A stretch of 22,653 nt of DNA from Botryllus schlosseri. Taxonomy: Eukaryota; Chordata; Ascidiacea; Stolidobranchia; Styelidae. Positions 1 to 8,811 of this stretch are shown here, one piece after another. The notes beneath the pieces were generated by a model that was not told the origin of the DNA, searched no databases, and was given only the letters and a program-made list of their open reading frames with translations. Numbering within the stretch: the first letter of the stretch is position 1; each line of letters begins with the position of its first letter. A program made the position numbers and the translations under genes. The stretch covers positions 1 to 22,653 of the forward strand of contig ATSW01011459.1 of the NCBI GenBank assembly GCA_000444245.1, given 5' to 3'.

Positions 1-187
1 GATTGGAGGATTAAACTACTTCTACTTGACAAACTGAAAATAGCGAAAAGTAAGTAAGCAGATCACAAAATATTACGAAGTAGAAGTAGAAGTAGCGGGA
101 ATTAGATATACTTGAGTAAGTACCGCAAGTAGCGAGAAACTACTTGAGTACATTGAAAAAGTAGAAGTACTTCGTTACTGACCACCT
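1..187 (-). repeat. ACTT-rich interspersed element, copy 1 (cut by window edge)
   Basis: The stretch is built from variations on acttgagtaagtac and agtagaagtag, and ends in a short unique tail (gttactgaccacctatg). Read on the minus strand it matches the style of the copies near 3186 and 9625: a CAGAGGTGG-like end, then repeated ACTT/AGTA words. I read it as a short non-autonomous element whose ends have become low-complexity, not as a simple satellite, because the same arrangement recurs in three places. The far end lies outside the window, so the class cannot be set. Confidence 0.55.
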
Positions 188-191
188 ATGA

Positions 192-281
192 AAGTATATC
201 GGACTGGTGTAAAATGACCAATGCTGTCGAAACACCATGAATAACAAATAACAACAACGAAAACAACAACAACAACAAAGC
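192..281 (+). repeat. Retroposon-like 3' tail with AAC-rich end
   Basis: A segment containing tggtgtaa, then tgtcgaaacaccatgaata, runs directly into an AAC-rich simple tail (aacaacaac). A second copy near 2941 has tggtgtaa, agtcgacaaaccccatgaata and then an AAAC-rich tail. A conserved body that ends each time in a short simple repeat is what 3' ends of SINEs and some LINE clades look like. No coding part is visible, so the class is inference. Confidence 0.4.
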
Positions 282-289
282 ACTACCTT

Positions 290-440
290 CGAGTCACAAG
301 TCATTTCGAGTCATTCCACAATTTGACTCGAGTCAAGTCAAGTCACTCGATTTTTGGAGGTGACTGGTGTCCAGTCAAGTCAAGTTAAGTCAAGTCAAAT
401 CATGAGTCAAGTCACTAGTCAAGTCAAGTTGAATTTTCAA
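290..440. repeat. GAGTC/AAGTC-rich repeat block
   Basis: Dense repetition of gagtca, caagtc and tcaagtcaag fills this block. It has the same vocabulary as the two ends of the element at 1213-2028, so it is probably a decayed or partial relative. I could not find clear terminal repeats or a target site duplication for it. Confidence 0.5.
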
Positions 441-466
441 AGTACGAGGCATAATGCATAACAATT

Positions 467-2170
467 AGGGCAAGTTTTTGTAACTTTTGCAACTTTTTTC
501 ACGGCTTCCGACAGCTTCCTAGATACTCAGAGTCTATGTACTATGAAGTTTTAAGCAGTTTGGAGGGATTTTATAGTGCAACTTTTTGCAACTTTTCTCT
601 ATTTTTCATACCAATTTTTACTGCCACTTTGATCAAATATTGCGTAAAAATGTAAAGGAGTGGTTTAAAAACATGCTATACACTATTCCTAGTATGTTTC
701 TATTCTCATTTATTTGCATAACGAAGAGCTATATGATGGGTTAGCTGCATCTCACTGTTATCTAGGACACACTTGACACAATGGTTTGCAAGCAAGAATT
801 TCAACTACCCCTGCCAAGCCAGACCGTGTCCGAACAATGTGTAAATAGATCGCTTTATTAATTCTGTCGTTTAAATTTGAGATAGTTTCCCATTTCACCA
901 ACGCCCAGGCGAGACCGGCGAAAATTACATTTTCACTGGATCACTTTATTCAGGCTATTGATTTTGCTAAAGTCGCCAAGAGTGGGTGTTTCTGCAACGC
1001 CTTGGGTCAAGTTTGCTGCCCTATGTGGTTTAGGGTGTGTTATTTGACTTTTTTTTAGGGGGAGGGCGTTATCGCTATGCTATTTGGCTTTTTGAAGAAA
1101 AAAAAACGATTCCCGCATTGCGTAATTTTCTTGCTGTGTAACGGCAAAAATATAATTGTGACAGTCCATGAAATGGCAAAGTAAAAAATTTGACAGCTCT
1201 GCAGGAACTACGCAGGGTTGCAACCAAGTCACAAGGCTCCGAGTGACAAGTCAATCTCAATTTTATAGTTTTGACTCGAGTCAAGTCGAGTCATTTTCTA
1301 TTTGCCACCGAGTCCAAGTCATCGAGCAGAGGTTCGAGTCGCAGTCATAGGATAATGATTAGAGTCCAAGTCATTGTGTTGACTGCTTAGTTTCCAGTTA
1401 AAGTCTTGTTAAACCTGTTATGTTCTCGATCTTGTTTGAACAATAACTCAATACGACGCGGTTGCTATATGAAATCAGTATATTAACAACAGAATAACGT
1501 TAAAACAGGCGACACGATCCAGAGTTCAGTTAAACGAAAGACCACGAGACAACAGAACATAGGGTATAAATACGAAGCTCGACACACGAAGAAATAATGA
1601 TTGGCGGTAATTACTAATCCTAGCCAAATAAGAGGCAAACGATACCAACGTAAAATGCATGAACATAACAAAACTCACTGTTATAACTCTGTTTGGTGAT
1701 ATCAAATGGTTCGCATTTATGATATACTAATTTTCCTCACTTTTAACAGTTTCTGGTCGCATTTTCAAGTACCAGTCCCAATAGACGAAGCCCTAATAGG
1801 GTGGCTACTTTACTATTCTTCGAAATTACAATGAAATATCGGCATCGGCCGGCTGAGTCTCGAGTCACATGACTTGGTTCGAGTCATGCGCAATGACTCG
1901 AGTCCAAGTCGAGTTAATACACATATTGACTCAAGTCGAGTCGAGTCATTTCCGTATTTTGAGAAAATGACTCGAGTCAATTCGAGTCATCAGAAAATCG
2001 TGACTCGAGTCGAGTCATTACAACCTTGGAACTACGTTATACAACGGAACCCTTCGAGTATCTAATACCCTACTAATTCAACAAAAATTATAAATGCAAC
2101 TTTTTACTGCAACTTTTGTTAAAATTAAGTGCAACTTTCTCGCCATTTTAGTGCTACAAAAACTTGCCCT
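467..2170. mobile_element. Non-autonomous DNA transposon with 16-bp perfect TIR, containing a nested element
   Basis: The left end AGGGCAAGTTTTTGTA (467-482) is the exact reverse complement of the right end (2155-2170). Inside each end the motif tgcaactttt is repeated in inverted sense, extending the resemblance for about 100 bp. Flanks are cataacaatt (457-466) and cataataatc (2171-2180), which agree at 8 of 10 positions, compatible with a diverged 9-10 bp duplication. That length suits Mutator-like elements, but the superfamily is inference. About 890 bp remain once the nested 816-bp element and its duplicated site are subtracted. No transposase is readable inside. Confidence 0.65.
1205..2036. 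mobile_element. GAGTC-rich miniature element with perfect 8-bp TSD
   Basis: The element proper is 1213-2028 (816 bp). It is bounded by gaactacg at 1205-1212 and an identical gaactacg at 2029-2036. Its ends are cagggttgcaa on the left and ttacaaccttg on the right, an imperfect inverted repeat. Just inside each end lies an array of GAGTC/GACTC words (about 1225-1370 and 1858-2020); the middle is unique, AT-rich sequence without a long reading frame. The 8-bp duplication and CA...TG ends point to hAT. hAT transposases are known to bind short subterminal repeats, which offers an inferred reason for the arrays. Confidence 0.82.
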
Positions 2171-2194
2171 CATAATAATCATTGCATCATTTTG

Positions 2195-2458
2195 CTAGCT
2201 GTTTGAAATACAGATTGAGTCACTATTTATTCTCAATCGAGTCGAATACAGAGTTGAACATACACGCGAAAAGACGTCGTGTCGCTCATGCATAACTGCT
2301 AAACTACGCAAGTAACGGTATAGCCCCAGTCTGTAATCATCAGTCAAAATACAGTAGGGATCACGAGTGCTGCGTCCGTTACGGAAGCCCGATTNAGACT
2401 TATTCAGCGTACCAGCGTATTCGTTGACCGGGGAATCCATGTAAAGTTGGGTACCCAC
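2195..2458 (-). pseudogene. Possible remnant of a kringle-like exon
   Basis: The minus-strand reading contains NEYAGTLNKS followed by SGF, then STRDPYCILTDDYRLGLYRY. The order recalls the start (Y-x-GT-x-S-x-T-x-SG) and the end (PWC-x-TTDP-x-x-RWEYC) of a kringle domain. The central cysteines and the NYCRNPD stretch are mostly missing, and three of the expected cysteines are other residues. There is no convincing splice acceptor next to it. If real it is a shortened, decayed exon; chance resemblance is quite possible. Confidence 0.22.
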
Positions 2459-2510
2459 AGGGGCACAGTTAAGCTATAAGTAAAATGTGCGTTTGTCCAC
2501 AGTTATACAG

Positions 2511-2667
2511 CTAGGCAGCAATGTGCCAAATTTGTGCCATCCACTACAAAGCCTAAGTGATGACCATATTTGTTTTAGTCATTACGCACTGTTGACCAAG
2601 GGACCGCGCAGTGAGTTGGTGAGTGCGGGCATACTCGTGAAAAATTAGAGGGAACATTGCTAGGCAG
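2511..2667. mobile_element. CAATG...CATTG miniature element, copy 1, with perfect TSD
   Basis: The element is 2519-2659 (141 bp), opening caatgtgcc and closing ttagagggaacattg. It is flanked by ctaggcag at 2511-2518 and an identical ctaggcag at 2660-2667. The right two thirds match copy 2 at 17518-17703 and the partial copy at 19841-19920 (shared words acgcactgttg, ccgcgcag, actcg, gaaaaattagagggaaca). The 8-bp duplication supports a hAT-type non-autonomous family. It is too short to encode a protein. Confidence 0.8.
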
Positions 2668-3185
2668 TCTTTGAATCTCATTTCAGTCCCCTGGATCAAA
2701 GCAATAGCCTGACCAGCTGACTTGATGACCTAATGGCCATTCGCTGGTCACCATTTCACCAGATTATTTTGTCTCATTTTGGAAAATATACTTCAGTCTG
2801 TCTGTCTGATTGCCAGTCGTATAGGTTCACTTCAATCCTTTGCTTCATTTATTCTTACGATGACTCCATTATCATTATTATACCGAGGTATCACGTGCTA
2901 CAAGTCGGCAGCTACAGAATTCAAATGAAAAACATTGGCCTATGGTGTAACTGATCATGGTAGTCGACAAACCCCATGAATACTGCAAACAAACAAACCG
3001 ATGTATCACTTGAACCTGGTAAATTTGATCAAAGTGTTTATGTAGTATGCGATAGAACTTCTCCGTATGGCTCGCCGTCTTATGTACGGGCATTAATATG
3101 AATTCCTCTTTGCACCAGATATACCGCATATGTCAGTTTTTGACGGCCATATGTGATCGTATTATTCATGGCTGTTCTTCAGAAC
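2668..3185. other. Non-coding stretch with second retroposon-like tail
   Basis: I see no supportable gene. Around 2941-2999 lies the second copy of the segment seen at 192-281 (tggtgtaactgatcatgg, gtcgacaaaccccatgaata) followed by a short AAAC-rich tail. Apart from the shared tail, nothing links this stretch to the first copy. Confidence 0.4.
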
Positions 3186-3350
3186 TACATACTTGAGTAT
3201 ATAGTTTCCAAAGCGAGCAAATCGCACCTTGAAGTAGTTTTGGGCTGCTTCTAAAAGGACCATTTCTACCCGTAATTGAGTACGTTTAGTGTCGCTACTT
3301 CTAGTCAACTTGAGTAGCTTGCAACTTCGTTCACCTCTACCCAAGACTTG
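3186..3350 (+). repeat. ACTT-rich interspersed element, copy 2
   Basis: Contains cttgaagtagtttt, then cgtaattgagta, then cgctacttct, then caacttgagtagc and finally cacctctac. The same words occur in the same order in copy 3 at 9625-9790, with about two thirds identity by eye. The recurring order shows a dispersed element rather than slippage repeats. No clear TSD was found. Confidence 0.55.
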
Positions 3351-5104
3351 CAGAGAGTTTCGTGGGTGTCGGTAGTCAGCATAGCTGCACAGCAATACAG
3401 AGTATAGCCATCTCGGCCAACTATTAAGTTTCAGTCAGATAAATATCCATATTTACTTACGGTGACGTCGAATGTTATCCGTATGACCTCAATATGTTTA
3501 GTCTCACATTAGTCTCTGATACCCACTTCGGATATATATGGTGCTTAAAAATTGAGATACTATGTTTATTCTGTAGTCATTTGATATGTTCATCATTATA
3601 ACCCGACCGATGTCAGAATTTTCAACCGATACCGAAATAATATTTTACGAGAAATCTATATTTTTACGGATATAAAATCTGATCTATTTCACCTACAACT
3701 TCTAATTAGTGGTCATTTGAAAAATATATCCCCTACTATAAATCTGCACAAGAGTAAAAAAAGAGTATTTCCATTCCAAAGCCTGTCTCTGATAGATGAG
3801 GAAAAGAACATTTCCGCATTTCACCAGGAAGTGAACTCCTATGGTCTTCACAGGTCAGTCCTGGTTTCAACATGGAAATGCACTTGAATCAAGCGTGTAG
3901 AAATCAGGACCTTTGCGCTGGACATGTTTTTATAATTGTAATAATAATTCTTCAACCGTCGCAATTCTGTAATCTGGCCTTTTCATGTAGGAATAGCAAT
4001 TCAACTCTATTACTAAAAAAGATTACTTCAATCNCGCCATTTTTCTTAGGGGGCAGGTTGCTGCGAATAAAGAATATATTAATATAATTTTCAATATATC
4101 TGAAATAAAAAACAGATTAGAGACGATCTGTTTGAAACATTTTGTAACATACTAATATCAATCGAGTCATTTAACTTACGTTTTATTTTAAATCAAGCTC
4201 TTCATCACCGATTCCGCTTTAAAACAGTGTTTCGAAAATTCCATAAACAAAGTGAGCAACGCTGCAAGTCGGGAGCCTGACCCATGCCACAGAGATTGTC
4301 TGAAGACTGAAAGTCCTCCGCTATTGAAGATTAAGGCAAGGAAACTGAGCTTTGCAGTGTACATAATGTTGTAACACGAAATGCTTAGAAAGGAAAAGCT
4401 CGCCCATGTGATATCGTGAGTAAGTGACAATAATAATATCAGAAAAATACTCATTATACGCAGATTTCAAAATGGAATATGTGAGAAAATGTAGCGACGC
4501 GAAATACACTTCGTACCAGCAGACATTGGCGCTACAGGGCTCGTAAGCATAAACAAAACTGAATAAGCAAAAATCAAAGAATTCCGGGAAACGTTCAATT
4601 TGACTTGATCCAAAAGATCAATTCATTAGGAACTGTACAGTACATATTTTTCGGAATACCTTGAATGCACAACTGGACTAATTTACTCTTGAACTCAAAA
4701 ATCATTTTGATTATTCATTTTCAATTACCTCTACCTCTAAACCTCTTGCCAACTCTTCATCGACCGCAATTATATTCATGTATTTCGTATAAATAACAAT
4801 TTGACTATATTACTGAGATTTAAAAGTTTACTTCGACCTCGACATTTTAGTTGGTTCCAGAGATTATGTGCGAATGTATTAGTTTTACTGTGAACAGAGA
4901 TGATATGAATGATAATAATAACAATTTCAAGCCCTTTGTGAAATTTCACTGCATAGTGCATATAATAAATGATATATTGCAAAAATGCTTTTACGATACA
5001 TATTTTAGTTTCCGTAATTCAACAATTGTTTGATAACAAGAGCTGTTGCGGTGCGGCACAACCAGTCTGTTTGATTCTTATTTTGACATGATTAAAATCG
5101 AAAC
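3351..5104. other. Long AT-rich intergenic or intronic stretch
   Basis: No gene can be supported. The only protein-like reading is at about 4198-4374 on the plus strand (LFITDSALKQCFENS, later PDPCHRDCLKTESPP), preceded by a possible acceptor (ttattttaaatcaag). The opposite strand is also open there, there is no partner exon, and I leave it uncalled. Confidence 0.4.
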
Positions 5105-5500
5105 ATGGCGGATAGAGTTACATCGGCGTATTATAGACGTACATGGGAGCTACAGAGACTCTCCTTGACTAATTCTATATGTCTGCTACCGCCTTTGTTT
5201 GAAATAACAGAGCAACGTATTACAGAACAGCGTACCGAGATACCATTCCACCGTAATAATAGATCCACCTTCAAGACAACAGATGGGTAAGCTAGTTAGG
5301 AATTAAATGAGTGAATGGACTCTGCCACTTTATGACCAGCGATATCTACTTCTCCAAATACATAGTTGATGTATTTGTTATACCTCCGATATCTGTTGGT
5401 TAGTAGCATAGTTTGAGGAGTATTATTGTAGGTTTGGGACAATGTTGAATGGATTTATCAGCAGAGAGGCGATGAAACTGGCTGGATTTGAAGACTGAAA
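5105..5500 (+). CDS. Possible two-exon small gene (weak model)
   Basis: An ATG in a good initiation context (aaacATGgcg) opens a 182-bp exon, 5105-5286, ending in a strong donor (gatgg|gtaagc). A possible acceptor follows about 145 bp later (attattgtag|gtttgg, exon from 5433). Phases agree, giving a product of about 83 residues that ends LNGFISREAMKLAGFED. The tail faintly recalls the start of a BIR domain (aromatic residue, then LA-x-AGF), but none of the zinc ligands follow. It may instead be the 5' end of a longer gene with other exons, or chance. Confidence 0.25.
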
Positions 5501-6987
5501 GGCTTATCAAATTTGAGCATGATATCTTTAAGTTTGGTAAATTATTCAACCTGACATTGTGTTTAATTGGTGATGATTCATATGGAGGCAGTGATCACTG
5601 ATCAGATTTTAAGGAATAGCCGCACATCGTGGTCAGCTGATTGGTATTTATTTCGTGTACATTGTCCGTGCGTCAGTCAGTATCCCCATTAAATTGTGTG
5701 ATATTAAAATTTCTTCAAAATTCTTATCATCATCGTATCCAATTATGCACCGATACCAGACATTGACTCCATAGAAACAACGTTTAAATGTATGTATATA
5801 TATATAGTATGTGCTCCGTCCTTTCTCGTACGAAAGTGATTTCCTAATCGGAAGTGGATATCGACATGCTAATATATTATTTCGAAACCCAGTTATGATA
5901 GCGTTGTGATGATTTGCACAACAGCTTTCAGTTAATAGTTCCATTCAGACATTGTTACATTCCTCGTATCTCAAATCGAAGATAAGGATACCGCCTTGGG
6001 CGTATTTGAATGTCAGCCGTTTAACTAGCGATATCATAACTAAAAGGTACTTGAAATCGATATATTGTGTTTGTTAAAACGCTTTAAAGTCCAGTTTATT
6101 CATCTTATATTGCTATTGATTCTGTAAAATTGTTGAAGTAACTCCATGTTAAGATTTACCGACTGTTTCCTTGGAGTAAACAAGCTCCCCTCTATTGTGA
6201 CGAACACTGTTCGTTTGGTTGGTTGCTTTTTCGGTCCAGCAGCAGCAGTAGCAACAACATAATATCTAACAAGCAATGGAAATTACAACTATGTCTTCAA
6301 GCCAGAGAACGAGGATAGTGAGTTCTCATCAGTGCCGAAAGCAATACGGTCCCGAAGTCGAGAGGTGGAACATTGGTGATTTTACATCATATACTGTTAT
6401 ATATGATCTTCATGTGCCATNACGCCTATAAGGACATGGTATACCTTTCGGTTCGTTAGATCTGTTGAAATACGTATACTAGTACGGGTCTTCGATGCCT
6501 ATTTGAAAATGGTGTTAAGACAGAATCGTGAGTATGACGGCTTGATATTATTTATAAGTCAGTCGCAGCAGTCGGTATTAGNAAACGGGCAGAGTCGTAA
6601 GTCGAAGCCAGAGCTGCAATATTGAGCATCTTGAGAATTGGTGCCTAGCGACCATCACCATCGCCTCTATTCTTCATCAGCCATTGAAATCCGTTTCCCG
6701 TGTGTCATTTTCCCCTCAGACATTTTATAATGGACATTTTGTACCATGTATAAGCGAGTATCAGTACCGAAGGAATCTTAATTCGCAAATGTGTTTTCGA
6801 GCAGGGTTTTGAGTTTCAATTAAAATCGCTGAAAACCGAAATATTCTGAAGCGCGATCATCACGNAGAAGCTTCCNTCTGGAAGGTGTGGCCNCACCATT
6901 CATGTCATGAATAGTGAAATGATTGTAGTAGCGATTTCATTGTTTCAAAGTATATAGTGACCTGCTCATGTGATAAAAAGGCTAACG
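5501..6987. other. No supportable gene
   Basis: I see no exon chain, RNA gene or clear element. A minus-strand reading frame of 98 codons (5648-5944) has no recognisable features, and a short CAG-rich run lies at about 6238-6255. Several N bases mark uncertain sequence. Confidence 0.4.
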
Positions 6988-7024
6988 CAGTGGTTCTTAA
7001 CCGGTGTTCCATGAAACACTAGAG
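6988..7024 (+). mobile_element. Isolated left end of a hAT element
   Basis: The segment starts cagtggttcttaaccggtg, a typical hAT terminus, and continues to gaaacactagag, where another hAT element begins. No matching right end (agaaccactg) appears after 8337. It may be the stub of an older element into which the 7025-8337 element inserted, the remainder having been lost. Confidence 0.45.
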
Positions 7025-8337
7025 CAGTGGTACCCAAAGTGGGCGCCAGCGCCCCCTGCGAACGCGAAGGGGCGCTGGCTATGAAATGGGCGATTGGGGG
7101 CGCGGCTTTAAAAATGGACGGTAGGGGGCGCTGAGAGAAAATGGGGGCGATGTAGGTTTAGAAGGCAACTACTCCGTATGGTGTTGAAACGATTGATTAA
7201 TAAAGCAGCTAAGTTCGCAGTAAAAATGCAGAATCGATACAGTAAGAGCAATTAAAGGTCGCCCGTCTATTTATTCAGCTGCACTGTAAAAGTCCATTGT
7301 TACTTGCCAATGTTGAGCCTGCCCGTCAATGGACTAATTTAGCAGTCGCCAGTATCCCTGAATAGCGTGGTTCGTTGTGTACCGTGAGAACTACGCAGTA
7401 TTTGAGCACTGCAGCACTGCAGTATTGCTCACTGCAAGATGTGATGGCTTTTTAAGAGAAACTGTCTTGCGTGATTTTATTCTCTGCTACGACCGTGGCC
7501 TTCGACATGGCATTCAGGCACGATATCGCTTCTATTTGACGGGCATATTTCCAAAATTTATAAGTAAAATATATCCGTTCTTAGAAATGATGAAACCTGA
7601 TAAAGGTGAAAATGGCACTGTCCGGATTAAGTGATAAGCCTGTGATATTCCACCGAAATTTTCTGACACGTGACCTGTTCCAATTGTCAAACTTGCATTA
7701 GCTACCGGTCCAGCTCGACTACCTGATTTTGATGGAGAAACATAAATCAATCATCTCAGAAAACTGCACAAGGATATGGTGATTTGATGTCGGGATATTT
7801 TCCAATTGGAAAATTTCATACCGGATAACCAATCCATTCTGTAAAATCTCCGAGCACGAAATGATTGAGAAGCTGTTTATATTGTAGTGCAGAACAATTT
7901 TGAGTTCACCCAAAGTACATTATCTGCAATCAATTGTTATGGATACACGAATAAATCAAATAGAAATACTGTTATTGGAGTCGGGTTGACTTTTTCGTCG
8001 TTACCCTTCCCCGTTCATATTTGATAGAAGGAGTTTTCAGTGCCGTGACCAAGTTTCTGACGCACAGCAGAAACCGCGACTTGAGAGTATAGGCTATACG
8101 GGACGTGGAGACTCGAGATTTTAAAATGAGATTGTTCTTATCAACGCTCAAACCCTACACAACGAGGATGTTGATAATGATACGCCAGCTTCATCCGTCT
8201 CATTACTAGCTGTAATAATTGCAGAAAAACTTTCGTTTTATGATTTAGGTGTGATGAGGGGGTCGGGGAGGGGGATGTGCTGGCACTTTATTCGTGGTCC
8301 AGGTGGCCGGTAGCTCAAAAAAGTTTGGGAAACACTG
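7025..8337 (+). mobile_element. Decayed ZBED5-like hAT transposon
   Basis: Ends are cagtggtacccaaa (7025-7038) and tttgggaaacactg (8324-8337), an imperfect TIR. Flanks cactagag and atctacag agree at 5 of 8 positions, as expected for an old 8-bp duplication. The left end carries an 11-bp perfect hairpin (7045-7055 with 7069-7079). Degraded transposase readings are recognisable: LHKDM and VVQNNFEF around 7765-7900, and FSAVTKFLTHSRNRDLRV around 8033-8085. The latter matches the C-terminal dimerisation region of ZBED5-like hAT transposases, where SAVT-x-LLTKKRNRL is typical. The frame is interrupted several times and the length is far below an autonomous copy, so it is inactive. It ends 106 bp before the ATG of the gene at 8444. 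Confidence 0.72.
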
Positions 8338-8443
8338 ATCTACAGCATTCGTTTGTTAGTCACTCGGTAGGTCGAGTCTGAATAAAATTTAGAACACATT
8401 CAGAAACACTGTTCTCCTCCTATACAGTTTGACTTGAATAATT

Positions 8444-8811
8444 ATGACAATTAGTGACATATCTACTGCCATGGTATCGGAAAAGCAACATGACTGGCGG
8501 GATAGTGAATCTACGAACTTGCAAACCGTTGCTGCTAGCAAAATGTCGGGTAGTTTGGACGCGAAGAGCAAAATGAGACTATCAGTGCAAATGGCGCGCA
8601 TCAGAGCAAAGCTACCGCCCGAGGAAAAGGCGCGGATAGAAGTCACTACACCGAGAAGAAGTACCGGAAACGAAAACAACACCGCTGCTAGGGAGGATCA
8701 ACCAAAGAAGATTGCTGTCGAAGTACCGTCGTTGCCTCCTCCTCCTCCTCCTCCTCCGTGCAATGCCTGCATGCCAATCGCAAACCGAGAGTATATCAGT
8801 AATCTGCTACG
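8444..8811 (+). CDS. Exon 1 of the unrecognised gene
   Basis: It starts at the ATG with A at -3 and ends ctacg|gtatgt, leaving two bases of a codon. The CCTCCT run at 8737-8757 encodes the polyproline stretch. The frame stays open past the donor to 8983, but that extension has unrelated composition (Cys, Tyr, Phe) and looks intronic. Confidence 0.7.

Noticed and set aside
1325-1345. B-box-like ggttcgagtcg (also near 1878)
   Set aside because: Generated by the GAGTC array itself, with no A box at tRNA spacing.
1075-1350. Short overlapping frames on both strands
   Set aside because: They run across the GAGTC array and the end of a transposon; composition follows the repeat.
8737-8757. CCTCCT microsatellite as a repeat feature
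   Set aside because: It encodes the polyproline run of exon 1 and is described there.
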